Assembly: GCA_001803795.1 (NCBI GenBank)
Contig: MHEK01000033.1
Span: forward strand, 204 to 41,869
Direction of reading: 5' to 3'
Length of the DNA stretch: 41,666 bases
Origin: Nitrospirae bacterium RBG_16_64_22
GTDB taxonomy: Bacteria > Nitrospirota > RBG-16-64-22
Shown here piece after piece: positions 27,038-37,074 of this stretch (position 1 is its first letter; each line of letters opens with the position of its first letter). Under the pieces are notes generated by a model that saw nothing but the letters and a program-made list of their open reading frames with translations, was not told the DNA's origin and ran no database searches. The translations under genes and the position numbers were made by a program.

Positions 27038-30000
27038 TCACGCCGACCCCTCCAGCGCTTCCGCCACCGCCGCGAGCAGGTCGTCCATCTTGTACGGCTT
27101 CACCACGACGCCGCGGAAACCGTGCGCCTTGAAGTCGGCCATGGCCGCGTCCTCCGAATAGCCGCTTGAGACGATGATGCGGGCGGCCGGGTCGATCTCC
27201 AGGAGTCTCCGCGCGGCCTCGCGCCCTCCCACTCCCCCGGGAATCGTCAGGTCGGTGATGACCAGGTCGAACGGCCTGCCGGACGCGCGCGCGGACCGGT
27301 AGAGTTCGACGGCTCCGGCGCCTTCCGACGCCGAAGAGACGGCGTACCCGGCGTGCTCAAGGATCCGGACGGCCATGTTCCTGATGAGGTCCTCGTCGTC
27401 CACGACGAGGATCCGCCCAGACCCAGCCGGGGCCGGACGGAGCCCGCCGCCCTCCTTTGGCGGGGGCGCTATCCCCTCGGAAGCCGGAAGGTAAACGCGG
27501 AACGTCGTCCCGCGGCCGAGAGTGGATTCCACGGCGATCTTCCCCCCGTGGTTCCGGATGATGGAATAAGTGGCGGCAAGCCCCAGGCCTGTTCCCTTGC
27601 GCTTGGTCGTGAAATACGGCTCGAAGATCCTGTCCAGGTCCGCCGGCGTGATACCCACGCCGTGGTCCTGGACGGAGATCCTTACGTACTTTCCGGGGGA
27701 AAGAACGACGGCCGGCTCCCGCTCCTCCCCATCCAGCCGGACGTTCCCGCAACGGACGTCGATCACGCCGCCGCCGGACATGGCCTGGGAAGCGTTGAGG
27801 ACGAGGTTCTGGATCACGCGGCTCATCTGCCCCTCGTCCACGTCCGCCGGCCAGAGGTCCGGCGGGATATCGAAGTCGGCGCGCGTGCCGGAACCGGAGA
27901 GCGCAAACGAGACGGACTCCCGGACAAGGTCCCCGATCGAGGCGGCCTTCTTCACGGGCGCCCCGCCCCGGGAGAAAGTGAGGAGCTGGTGCGTGAGGTC
28001 CCTGGCCCGCACGCAGGCCTTTTCGGCCTCTTCGAGCTGATCGTGGATCTCGCTTTCCGGCTCGACCATCGCCCTGCTGAGCGAGACGTTCCCGGTGATC
28101 GCCGTCAGGAGGTTGTTGAAGTCATGGGCAATTCCGCCGGCCAGGACGCCCACGTACTCCAGCTTGCTTGCGCGCAGGCGCTCCTCCTCGATCCGCTTCC
28201 GATCGGAGACGTCCCGGATGATCGCCAGGGAGGCCGGCCGTCCCTCCCAGACGGTTGCCGACGCCGTGATCTCGATGGGGATCCGGCGGCCGTCCTTCCG
28301 GACCCCGGCGACCTCGTACTGCCGCGGGGCGGACCTGCCTGCGAGCCTGTCCGTCATGTGACTCATGATCCGGGCAAGGTCCTCGGGCGGAACGAGGTCC
28401 ATGATGGGCCGGCCCACGATCTCCTCGACCGCGCCTCCCATGATCTCGGCTAGACGCCCGTTTGCATACGCCAGGCGGCCATCCGCCGTCGCAATCACGA
28501 TTCCGTCCTGGGCGTTCTCCGCCAGGGCCCGGAAGTTCTCCTCCCTCTCGCGGAGCGCCGCCTCAGCCTCGCGCCTCTCCGTCACGTCCCGGCCGTAAAG
28601 GTTCACGTAGCCGGCCTCCATGACCGGCCCCAAGACGAAGGAGACGATCCGGCCCCCGACCGGGACCTCGACCTCCGATCTCTCGCCCGCCGCCAAAGCG
28701 GCTGTCACGCCCCCGGTCGAATCCACGGGAACACGGTCTCCCACGCGACAGCGCCAAGCCTCCAGAAGATGGCGGCTGGCGGGATTGGCGTACAGGATGA
28801 CGCCCTCGCGCGAGACCCGGAGGACCGGATTGGGATTCTCGTCCGGGAAGCGCGCCAGGACGGCGACCTGTTCCTCGGCCCGTTGCCGCTCGATGACCCC
28901 CGCCAGCGTGCCGGCGACGGTCGCGAGGAGCGCCTCCTCCTCGGCTGTCCGGCCGTGGCCCTCTTCGACGTAAAGGTTCAGAACGCCAAGGACCCGGTCC
29001 CCGGAGAGGATCGGGACGCAGATGTGGCCATGGGGATCCATTCCGTCGAACGTCAATTCGTGGGCGCCGTTCACCATGGAGGCAAAGACTACGCGTCGTT
29101 CCTGCGCGGCCTTCCCGCAGAGACACCGGCCGAACGGGACGCGCGCGCACGTGGAGAGGAGGGGCTCCCCCAGGCCCCGTTGGGCGGTCATGGAGAGCAC
29201 GCCGGACCCGTCCTCCGCCAGGAAGATGCACCCCTTGCGCTGGACGTTCAGGCTCGGAACGGAAAAGACGAGATCCAGAACGTTTCCGAGCCTGGCCTCG
29301 AAGGGGATCACCTCTTGCGCGGCTTCGAGAACAGCGGCCACGACCCTCTGGGCATGGTAGTCACGTTCGATCTTCTCCTGAGCCTCCATCCGCTCCAGCT
29401 CGCCCGCGGCGCGGACGGCAAAGAGCTTGAAGATCGAATCGGCCAGGTCCGTGTTTTCCAGCGGCTTGCCGTCCAGGACGGCCATGAGGCCCATCACCCG
29501 GCCGGACGGGTCGCGGAGCGGCGCTCCCATGTAGGATTCCGCCATCATATCCACGAGGATCCGGTCCGAGGGGAAGAGACGCCGGACGCCATCGGGATAG
29601 GCGCAGGAGTCCTGGCGGACAACGTTCTCACAAGGCGTCCCCTGCAGGACGTATTCCACGTTGTCCTGCGCTTCGCCACGACAGCAGACCGCAAGCGTCC
29701 GGACGCTCTCGGGCGCCTTCCCCGTCAGCCGACCGACCAGCGCGTAGTCCACGCCGAGCGTCTCGGTGAGATGTTGAACGAGGGAGCGGAAGAACGCCTC
29801 CCCCGTCTGGGAGGCCGGCTCCTGGGCCACAGCTCTGAGGGCCCGGAACGTCCGGGCCTGAACATCCTCCGCGGACCTGACCGTCTTGAAGTAGGTGCCG
29901 ATCCGGACGACGCCTGCAAGCATCAGGACGGAAACGCCGACGGCGATCCACTCGGCGGAATCGAAGCGGACCGAGCCCGCGCTCAGCATCGAGGCGAACG

Positions 30001-30157
30001 TCACCGTCCGGCGGACGGCGATCATGAGCATGGCCAGGGAGATGAGGATCCAGGCGCCCTTCCGCCCCGTGATCCGGATGAGGCGCAGGGCCAGGAGGGC
30101 CGCCTCGAGCTGAAGCCCGATGGAGAGCAGAAAGAGGAAAGCCGGTCCCGTCAGCAT
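27038..30157 (-). CDS. Hybrid sensor histidine kinase (TM, GAF, GAF, PAS, PAS, HisKA, HATPase, REC)
   Basis: PAS (DGIVIATADGRLAYANGRLAEIMG), H-box GGIAHDFNNLLTAI, GTGLGLAATYSIIRNHGG, C-terminal REC ILVVDDEDLIRNM...VITDLTIPG...VVVKPY; start may be 30205. Confidence 0.9.
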   Translation of the reverse strand: MLTGPAFLFLLSIGLQLEAALLALRLIRITGRKGAWILISLAMLMIAVRRTVTFASMLSAGSVRFDSAEWIAVGVSVLMLAGVVRIGTYFKTVRSAEDVQARTFRALRAVAQEPASQTGEAFFRSLVQHLTETLGVDYALVGRLTGKAPESVRTLAVCCRGEAQDNVEYVLQGTPCENVVRQDSCAYPDGVRRLFPSDRILVDMMAESYMGAPLRDPSGRVMGLMAVLDGKPLENTDLADSIFKLFAVRAAGELERMEAQEKIERDYHAQRVVAAVLEAAQEVIPFEARLGNVLDLVFSVPSLNVQRKGCIFLAEDGSGVLSMTAQRGLGEPLLSTCARVPFGRCLCGKAAQERRVVFASMVNGAHELTFDGMDPHGHICVPILSGDRVLGVLNLYVEEGHGRTAEEEALLATVAGTLAGVIERQRAEEQVAVLARFPDENPNPVLRVSREGVILYANPASRHLLEAWRCRVGDRVPVDSTGGVTAALAAGERSEVEVPVGGRIVSFVLGPVMEAGYVNLYGRDVTERREAEAALREREENFRALAENAQDGIVIATADGRLAYANGRLAEIMGGAVEEIVGRPIMDLVPPEDLARIMSHMTDRLAGRSAPRQYEVAGVRKDGRRIPIEITASATVWEGRPASLAIIRDVSDRKRIEEERLRASKLEYVGVLAGGIAHDFNNLLTAITGNVSLSRAMVEPESEIHDQLEEAEKACVRARDLTHQLLTFSRGGAPVKKAASIGDLVRESVSFALSGSGTRADFDIPPDLWPADVDEGQMSRVIQNLVLNASQAMSGGGVIDVRCGNVRLDGEEREPAVVLSPGKYVRISVQDHGVGITPADLDRIFEPYFTTKRKGTGLGLAATYSIIRNHGGKIAVESTLGRGTTFRVYLPASEGIAPPPKEGGGLRPAPAGSGRILVVDDEDLIRNMAVRILEHAGYAVSSASEGAGAVELYRSARASGRPFDLVITDLTIPGGVGGREAARRLLEIDPAARIIVSSGYSEDAAMADFKAHGFRGVVVKPYKMDDLLAAVAEALEGSA

Positions 30158-30342
30158 CTTCGTCGATCCGCGTTTCCGGTTGGCCCGCCCCAGGGCGGGT
30201 AACACACGAGCTTATACCACAACAGACCCAGCGCCTCAATACGGGGTCGGCGGCCGCGCCACGAACATCGCCGAGAGCGAGCCCGAACCGAATCCAGGGA
30301 ACATTCAAGCCCCGCCGTGCATCATTTTAATCCTGTCGACCC

Positions 30343-30375
30343 TTGACAGGCTTTACATTCTGGAATAATGTAAAG
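30343..30375 (+). promoter_or_regulatory. TTGACA-containing promoter with palindromic operator upstream of vapBC
   Basis: TTGACA at 30343; perfect 9-bp inverted repeat CTTTACATT (30351) - 7 - AATGTAAAG (30367). Confidence 0.65.
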
Positions 30376-30393
30376 TTGTGCAGGAGGAACCCG

Positions 30394-30627
30394 ATGCCCG
30401 TTCTCAGGCTCAGCTCCAAGAACCAGATCGTGATCCCGAAGGAAGCCCGGGAGGCCATGCAGCTGAAGGGACGCGATGAGCTTCTCGTTGTCGTCAAGGA
30501 AGGGCTCACCGTCATCATGCCAAAACCGAGGAGCTACCGCAAAGCTCTCTCGGGTCTCGGTAAGGGGCTCTACCCGGAGAGCTATCTCAAGAAGGAACGG
30601 CGGTCTTGGACGAAGCGCACAACCTGA
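30394..30627 (+). CDS. AbrB/SpoVT-type (VapB-like) antitoxin
   Basis: LRLSSKNQIVIPKEAREAMQLKGRDELLVVVKEG; overlaps the downstream PIN gene. Confidence 0.85.
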   Translation: MPVLRLSSKNQIVIPKEAREAMQLKGRDELLVVVKEGLTVIMPKPRSYRKALSGLGKGLYPESYLKKERRSWTKRTT

Positions 30628-31067
30628 GAGGCTTTCTACGAAGGCACCGTCATATCTTCCTTGATACGAGCATCTTCATCTATTTCGTTGAGCAACACCC
30701 CCGATACCACCTTCTGTGTGATCACATCTTCGAGGCCGTTGAGGCCGGAAGCGTGCGGGCTTCCACCTCGACTCTTACTCTGCTGGAAATACTCGTCCAG
30801 CCATATCGGAGAAAAGCCGATGACCTCGTCTTGAGGTTCTACTCTCTCCTGCAGACCTACCCCAACCTGGGATGGGTTCCGCTCACGCTGGAAATCGCCG
30901 ATCTGGCCGCCAGGCTCCGCGCCGAATGCCTCCTGGAGACTCCCGATTCCGTTCAGGCGGCTTCGGCAATCTGCGCCGGGGCAACCGGGTTCGTATGCAA
31001 TGACGCTGACTTCAGAAGAGTGGAAGAAATCGAATGCCTCGTCCTGGAGGAATGTTTCGGGGCATGA
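30606..31067 (+). CDS. PIN-domain (VapC-like) toxin
   Basis: IFLDTSIFIYFVEQHPRY...STLTLLEILVQP...TPDSVQAASAICAGATGFVCNDADFRRV; likely TTG start. Confidence 0.87.
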   Translation: MDEAHNLRGFLRRHRHIFLDTSIFIYFVEQHPRYHLLCDHIFEAVEAGSVRASTSTLTLLEILVQPYRRKADDLVLRFYSLLQTYPNLGWVPLTLEIADLAARLRAECLLETPDSVQAASAICAGATGFVCNDADFRRVEEIECLVLEECFGA

Positions 31068-31125
31068 TCCCCGGCCCCTTCCTCCGCAGTTAGATCCAGA
31101 GATCCTGTCGCGGACGGTTCCGGAG

Positions 31126-32226
31126 CTATCGCTGAACCCGGAACCCCTGCGATTCCAGCTCGGCCAGATAGCGGTTGGGATCCATCCATTCCCCGAAGAG
31201 AAAGACGCCCGCCTTCCCGATCTCGCCCCGCGCAAGCGCGCAGGCGCCCAGCGCCGCGGGCATCGCGGGGATCCGCTGGCCCTCGCGGTCGGCCATGACC
31301 GTCACCGTCCGGCGGATCTGCTTCTCGGCGGAGTTTTTCCCCAAGACGCTCACCTGAATCGCGCCGCCGTCATAACCCGTGAGCGCGAATATGCCCCCCA
31401 ACCGCACCAGGGCTGAAGCCGTCCGAGGCCCCGACGGAACGAGCCCGGCCCGCCTCAATCGGCCCGCGAACTGAATGAGCCGGTTCATCATGCGGCTCTC
31501 GAACCCCACGAAGAACCGGACGGTCCTTGCTCCAAGGAGACGGGGGATCTGTTCGTAGTCCGCAATGTTCGAAACGAACAGCTCCCGCTCGCCCACCGGC
31601 TCGGGGAAGGAGAAGAGGCGGCTCCGATGCCAACCCACGAGAGGAAAACCCCTTCCGTCCTCCCATCCCATGAACTCCTCTCCCAGGCTGTGGAGAAGCG
31701 CGCCGACTCCTCCCCTCCCCCGCTCGTTCTTGTTCCCGAGGAACAAACCGATGGTGATCTCCTCGACTTGCGGCATTCCCTGCGAGGCCATCTTGGCCAG
31801 GAGGGACGACGTGCCGGGAAGGCTGGAGTGGCCGGTGAGGGCGGCGATCCCGGCGTCCTTGATCCGGTCGCCCAAGGCGAGGACACGCCCGACGTACTCC
31901 CGGTTCTCGGCGATATCTACGTAGTGGACCCGCTCGGATATGCAGGCATCGAGGATCGTTGTGTCGAGGCGGTCAAAGGGACCGATACAGCAGACCGCGG
32001 CGCACGCGCCGCGGATAGATTCCCGAACAAATTCCCGATTAGATGCGTCACCCAAACGGAGAGCGATCCGTCCCGGGTCGAGTCCGGAAAGCGCCCTCTC
32101 CGCCCGCCCCGGGTCCCGGGCGACAACCGTGACCGGCGCCTCACAGAGCCGCAGGATCTCCCGCACGACCCGCTTCCCGAAAACCCCGCTCCCGCCGAAG
32201 ACGACGATCCGCCCGGTCAGGCTCAT
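31126..32226 (-). CDS. Saccharopine dehydrogenase-like NAD(P)-binding protein
   Basis: RIVVFGGSGVFGKRVVREI...CIGPFDRLDTTILDACISERVHYVDIAEN. Confidence 0.8.
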   Translation of the reverse strand: MSLTGRIVVFGGSGVFGKRVVREILRLCEAPVTVVARDPGRAERALSGLDPGRIALRLGDASNREFVRESIRGACAAVCCIGPFDRLDTTILDACISERVHYVDIAENREYVGRVLALGDRIKDAGIAALTGHSSLPGTSSLLAKMASQGMPQVEEITIGLFLGNKNERGRGGVGALLHSLGEEFMGWEDGRGFPLVGWHRSRLFSFPEPVGERELFVSNIADYEQIPRLLGARTVRFFVGFESRMMNRLIQFAGRLRRAGLVPSGPRTASALVRLGGIFALTGYDGGAIQVSVLGKNSAEKQIRRTVTVMADREGQRIPAMPAALGACALARGEIGKAGVFLFGEWMDPNRYLAELESQGFRVQR

Positions 32227-32282
32227 TCCGGCCCCTTCCCCGGCGCCGTGCGGCCGCAGGGCAGACGGCACAACCGTTCTCT

Positions 32283-34454
32283 TCACGCCAGCTTGAGGTC
32301 CACGCGGCGGTCTTCGACGTTTACGCGGGAGACGGCGACGCGGACGGGATCGCCCAGTCGGAAGACGCGGCCCCGCCGGGCGCCGACGAGGGCGTGCGCG
32401 GCCTCTTCGTAGCGGTAGTAGTCGTCCTCGACCGACGAAACGTGGACGAGCCCTTCCACGAAGATCCCGTCGAGCTGGACGAACAGCCCGAACGCCGTCA
32501 CGCCCGTGATGACGCCCCCGAACTCCTGCCCCACCTTGTCGCGCATGAAGGCGGCCTTCTTCGCGTCCACGACGTCCCGCTCCGCCTCCATGGCGATCCT
32601 CTCCCGCCGGGACGAATGATCCGCGATGCCCGGCAGACGATCCGCCAGGGGCGCGAGCTGGGCGACGGCCCTGTTTCCCAGGGCGAGCGTGTCCGCGAGG
32701 ATCCGGTGGACGACGAGATCGGGGTATCGCCGGATGGGAGACGTGAAGTGCGTGTACGTCGTGGACGCCAGGCCGAAGTGGTCCAGGTGTTCCTCGGAGT
32801 ACCGGGCCTGTTTGAGCGAGCGAAGGGCGGCCTGGTGGATGAGCCGTTCTTCCGGCTTCCCCTCGGACGCCGACAACAGCCTTTGCAGGGCTTTGGGCTT
32901 GAACGTCCCGATAATCGCCAGTTTGTATCCGAACGGCCGGACCAGCTCGGCGAGGGCCTCGATCTTCTCGGGAGCGGGCGGCTCGTGAATCCGGTAGAGC
33001 ATCGGGATCCGCCGCTCCGTGAGGTGCCGAGCGACCGTCTCGTTCGCCGCCAGCATGAACTCCTCGATAATCCGGTGGGCGACGGAACGCTCGGCGGCGA
33101 CGATGGCCGTCGTCTCCCCCCGAAGATCGAGGAGGATCTCCGGCTCGGGGAGGTCGAAGTCGAGCGATCCACGCGCCACCCGGAGGGCCAGGAGAGACCG
33201 GGCCAGGAGTTCCATCTCCTTGAACGCGGGAACGAAGTCGGCGTACTTCCGGGTCAGGTCCGGGTCGCCGTCGACGAGGATCTGCCGGACGGCTTTGTAC
33301 GTCATCCGGTGGTCGCTCCGGATCGTGCTCTTGTAAACCGACGCGCCGCGGCGCCGCCCCTTCCCATCGAACAGCATTTCCGCCGTGAACGCGAGCCGGT
33401 CCACCCGGGGGTTGAGCGAGCAGATCCCGTTGGAGAGGTCCTCGGGGAGCATCGGGACCACGCGGTCGGGGAAGTAAACGGACGTCGCCCGCTCGAACGC
33501 CTCCCGGTCGAGAGGGCATCCCCAGGGGACATAGTGGCCCACGTCGGCCACGTGGACCCAGAGACGCCACCCGTCCCCTTCGCGCCGGATCGAGACGGCG
33601 TCGTCAAAGTCCCGCGCGTTTTCGCCGTCGATCGTCACGGTGGGAAGGCCGCGAAGGTCCTTGCGCCCCGCGATGTCCGAGGGCCGGACGTCCTTCGGGA
33701 CGCCCCGCGCCTGGCGAACGACCGGCTCGGGAAACTCCGAGGGAAGATCGTACTCGGCGATGATCGCGTCCGTGTCGAGCGCGGGATCCCCCGCCTTGCC
33801 CAGGACGCGGGCGATCTTTCCCTCGGGGTTCCGCTGGGCCTGGGGATAGGCCGTAATCTCGGCCACGACGAGATCGCCCGTCCGGGCGCGGCCCGCCTCT
33901 CCCTTCTCCACGAAGAGGTCCTGCCCGAGCCGCCGGTTCCGGGGCACGACGAACCCGTGTTGCCCGGCCTGCTCAAACCGGCCGACGATCCGGGTGCGCG
34001 CCCGTTCGAGGACGCGCACGATCCTTCCTTCCGGTCCCCGTTCGCCCCTGGCCGACTCGACCCGGACGACCACCTTGTCGCCATGCATCGCCCCGCCCAT
34101 CGCCTTGGCGTTCACGTAGACGTCCGGCTTCTTCTCCTTCTCCTCCTCCAGGACGACGAATCCGTACCCGTCCCGGTGGGCCATGAGGCGGCCAGTCGCA
34201 AGCGACATCTTCGCCGCGAGACCGAAGCGCCCCTCCCGAGTCTTGACGATCCGCCCCTCCCGCTGGAGTTCTTCCAGAAGACGACGAAGCGTGCGCTCGG
34301 CCGTCGCGGCGACGCGGAGGGAACGCTTGATCTCGTCGAACCTGAGGGGGCGGTCCTCCCGGCGTGAGAGGATTTCCAGGATTTGGTCCTTCCCCGGGAC
34401 GGATGGGGGCTGGGATGGGGCGCCCTTGCGGGATTTCCGGCGCCGGTCAACCAT
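32283..34454 (-). CDS. rnr: Ribonuclease R
   Basis: RNB domain TVTIDGENARDFDDAVSI...WVHVADVGHYV, FTSPIRRYPDLVVHRIL, C-terminal S1 domain; start chosen at MVDRRRKSRKG. Confidence 0.92.
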   Translation of the reverse strand: MVDRRRKSRKGAPSQPPSVPGKDQILEILSRREDRPLRFDEIKRSLRVAATAERTLRRLLEELQREGRIVKTREGRFGLAAKMSLATGRLMAHRDGYGFVVLEEEKEKKPDVYVNAKAMGGAMHGDKVVVRVESARGERGPEGRIVRVLERARTRIVGRFEQAGQHGFVVPRNRRLGQDLFVEKGEAGRARTGDLVVAEITAYPQAQRNPEGKIARVLGKAGDPALDTDAIIAEYDLPSEFPEPVVRQARGVPKDVRPSDIAGRKDLRGLPTVTIDGENARDFDDAVSIRREGDGWRLWVHVADVGHYVPWGCPLDREAFERATSVYFPDRVVPMLPEDLSNGICSLNPRVDRLAFTAEMLFDGKGRRRGASVYKSTIRSDHRMTYKAVRQILVDGDPDLTRKYADFVPAFKEMELLARSLLALRVARGSLDFDLPEPEILLDLRGETTAIVAAERSVAHRIIEEFMLAANETVARHLTERRIPMLYRIHEPPAPEKIEALAELVRPFGYKLAIIGTFKPKALQRLLSASEGKPEERLIHQAALRSLKQARYSEEHLDHFGLASTTYTHFTSPIRRYPDLVVHRILADTLALGNRAVAQLAPLADRLPGIADHSSRRERIAMEAERDVVDAKKAAFMRDKVGQEFGGVITGVTAFGLFVQLDGIFVEGLVHVSSVEDDYYRYEEAAHALVGARRGRVFRLGDPVRVAVSRVNVEDRRVDLKLA

Positions 34455-34875
34455 GGCGGACAAGGGACCCTTCGGCTTGGGCCACAAGGCGGCCACCGAC
34501 AGCATGGATCGTCGCCGCGGCCCGAGCCAGGCGTCCCCGCCGCTCGACGACCCTGCCGCGGATGACAAGGGGCTCTCCCACGCGGCCCGGCGAGCGGAAC
34601 CGGACGGAGAGGGAGGCCGTCGCGAAGGCCCGGCCGGAGGCGTTGGCCGCCTTGACCATCGCCTCGTCGAGCAGGGCGGCGATGATGCCGCCGTGGACGA
34701 CTCCGTCATACCCTTGCGTCTCTCGCCCGGGCGCGTAGGAAGCCTCGGCCGCGGACGCCTTGGGCTCGACGCGAAAGGAAACGCACAGCGAGCGCGGGTT
34801 GGCCGGACCGCAGACGAAGCACGACTCGTCGGAGGGAGCGCGGAGCTGGGACGGCCGCTTGACAGGCGTGGGCAT
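34447..34875 (-). CDS. PaaI-like hotdog-fold thioesterase
   Basis: CFVCGPANPRSLCVSF...YDGVVHGGIIAALLDEAMVKA. Confidence 0.82.
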   Translation of the reverse strand: MPTPVKRPSQLRAPSDESCFVCGPANPRSLCVSFRVEPKASAAEASYAPGRETQGYDGVVHGGIIAALLDEAMVKAANASGRAFATASLSVRFRSPGRVGEPLVIRGRVVERRGRLARAAATIHAVGGRLVAQAEGSLVRHG

Positions 34876-34924
34876 CGACCGTACTATACGGCCCGAGTCG
34901 ATTCCCTTCAACCTCGAAAAACCG

Positions 34925-35082
34925 TTATCCGCAGATGGCCGCAGATTGGCGCAGATTCTCAAAGGCTTACCTCCGAAATCCAGGGCCACCGAGAAGGCGA
35001 TTCACATCTATTTCGCAAGCACCCAAATCGCCGCGGTTTGTTCTGTATTCATCTGCGCAATCGGCGTAATCTGCGGATTCTA
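34925..35082. repeat. MITE-like element with GCAGAT-repeat termini in inverted orientation
   Basis: Left TTATCCGCAGATGGCCGCAGATTGGCGCAGATT; right ATCTGCGCAATCGGCGTAATCTGCGGATTCTA. Confidence 0.6.
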
Positions 35083-35106
35083 GGCTCAACGCATTTCCCG
35101 ATTCCC

Positions 35107-36366
35107 ATGCCGAAAAATCAAATCCCACCCTTACCCGCCGTGGCAATCGTCGGCTTGGGCGCCGTCACGCCAGTCGGCAATTCGGCCCCCGAAGCGTGGT
35201 CGGCGCTCGCGTCCGGCCGGTCGGGCGTCGGGCCGATCACGCGCTTCGACCCGTCTCCCTTCCCCGCGCGGATCGCGGGAGAGGTGAAGAACTTCGATCC
35301 CCGCGTGTGCCTCTCCGCCAAGGAAGCCGGCCGGCTGGACCGCTTCGTCCAATACGCCGCGGCGGCGGCGGATGAAGCCCTTGCGGAAAGCGGGATCAGG
35401 CTCACGCCCCGCCTCGCCCGCCGGACGGCCATCGTCATCGGGTCGAGCCGCGGAGGGATCGGGACCTGGGAGGAGAACGTCTCCGGCCTTCTCGCGCGCG
35501 GGTTCAAGGGGGTCTCGCCCTTCGCCGCCCCCATGTCGCTCGTCAACATGGCCGCGGGGTTCATCGCCCTGAAGCACGGGATTACGGGGCCGACGCTCGC
35601 CCTCTCGACGGCGTGCGCCTCGGGCGCCCACGCCGTCGGCGAAGCCACTCGGATGATCCGCGACGGGATCGTGGACGTCGCGATCGCGGGCGGCGCCGAG
35701 GCGCCGATCGTCCCTTCGATGCTGGCCGCCTTCGCCGCCGCGCGGGCCCTTTCGCGCCGCAACGACGACCCGAAGTCCGCCTCCCGCCCCTTCGACCGGA
35801 CGCGCGACGGGTTCGTTCTCTCCGAGGGAGCGGGGATCGTCGTCCTGGAATCGGCTGAGCATGCCCGGCGCCGGAGAGCGAAGCCCCTGGCCTTCGTCGC
35901 CGGGTACGGCGCCTCGAACGACGCTTACCACTACACGCGCCCCGCCCCGGCCGGAACGGGCGCGGCGTCAGCGATCCGCTCCGCCCTGGCCGACGCGGGC
36001 GCGAGTCCCCGCGAGGTCGATTGCGTGATTGCGCACGGGACCTCGTCGCGGGAGAATGACCGCATGGAGACGGCGGCCGTCAAGTCTGCCCTGGGTTCCC
36101 GCGCGCGGAAGATCCCGGTCGTCTCGCTCAAGTCGATGACGGGGCACCTCCTCGGCGCCTCGTCGGCCGTGGAGGCGGTTGCCGCCGCGATGATCATCCG
36201 TCACGGGCTCATTCCCCCGACGATCAATCTGAGGAATCCCGATCCAGAATGCGACTTGGACTACGCCGCCGAAGGCCCTCGCCGGGTCGGCGTCCGGACT
36301 ATCCTGACGAACGCCTTCGGCTTCGGCGGCGTGAATGCCTGCCTGGTGATCCGGCGGGACGGATAG
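35107..36366 (+). CDS. fabF: Beta-ketoacyl-ACP synthase II
   Basis: VAIVGLGAVTPVG, LSTACASGAHAVGEA, IAHGTSSRENDRMET, SLKSMTGHLLGASSAVEAV, NAFGFGGVNACLV. Confidence 0.9.
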   Translation: MPKNQIPPLPAVAIVGLGAVTPVGNSAPEAWSALASGRSGVGPITRFDPSPFPARIAGEVKNFDPRVCLSAKEAGRLDRFVQYAAAAADEALAESGIRLTPRLARRTAIVIGSSRGGIGTWEENVSGLLARGFKGVSPFAAPMSLVNMAAGFIALKHGITGPTLALSTACASGAHAVGEATRMIRDGIVDVAIAGGAEAPIVPSMLAAFAAARALSRRNDDPKSASRPFDRTRDGFVLSEGAGIVVLESAEHARRRRAKPLAFVAGYGASNDAYHYTRPAPAGTGAASAIRSALADAGASPREVDCVIAHGTSSRENDRMETAAVKSALGSRARKIPVVSLKSMTGHLLGASSAVEAVAAAMIIRHGLIPPTINLRNPDPECDLDYAAEGPRRVGVRTILTNAFGFGGVNACLVIRRDG

Positions 36367-36375
36367 GAAGAAACG

Positions 36376-36993
36376 ATGCTCATCGTCGGCCTCACGGGAG
36401 GGATCGCCACGGGGAAGAGCCTCGTGGCGGAGAAGCTCGCGTCCCTCGGCGCTGTCGTCGTGGACGCCGACGATGCGGCGCGATCCGCCGTCGCCCCCGG
36501 CCGGCCGGCCCTGGAAGAGATTCGCGCGCGCTTCGGCGACAAGATCATCAGACCGGACGGAACGCTCGACCGGCCCGCTCTTGCCCGGCTCGTATTCCAT
36601 GACGGATCGGCCCGGCGCGATCTGGAGAAGATCGTCCACCCGCGCGTCTTCGAGCGCATGGCCGAGGCCGTCTCCCGCGCCCGCCAGACGAACCCGGAGG
36701 GAGTCGTCGTCCTGGTCGTCCCCCTCCTCTTCGAAACGGGGTACGAGAGGAGCGTGGACCGGACGGCCGTCGTCGTCTGCCGGCCCGACCAGCAGATGGA
36801 AAGGGTCATGAGGCGGGACGGCCTCCCCCGCGAGGAGGCCCTGGCCCGCCTCTCCGCCCAATGGCCGATTGAGGAGAAGCGGCGGAAGGCGGATGACGTG
36901 ATCGAGAACACGGCTTCCCCCGAGGAAGCCTTGAAGCAGGTGGAAGTCCTTTTTCCTCAATGGGTTCTGCTCGCCCGACGCCAGTTGACTTAA
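36376..36993 (+). CDS. coaE: Dephospho-CoA kinase
   Basis: MLIVGLTGGIATGKSLVAEKLASLGAVVVDADDAAR, VHPRVF, VVPLLFETG. Confidence 0.95.
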   Translation: MLIVGLTGGIATGKSLVAEKLASLGAVVVDADDAARSAVAPGRPALEEIRARFGDKIIRPDGTLDRPALARLVFHDGSARRDLEKIVHPRVFERMAEAVSRARQTNPEGVVVLVVPLLFETGYERSVDRTAVVVCRPDQQMERVMRRDGLPREEALARLSAQWPIEEKRRKADDVIENTASPEEALKQVEVLFPQWVLLARRQLT

Positions 36994-37074
36994 CGCCTCC
37001 GGATCAACGATAATTGGGCGGTTTGGATGTCCGGTTGGTCCCCCCATTTGGAACGACGGAAGGAGACGAAAGCA

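Noticed and set aside
32394-34367. 657-aa plus-strand ORF opposite rnr
   Set aside because: Shadow ORF; RNase R motifs are on the minus strand
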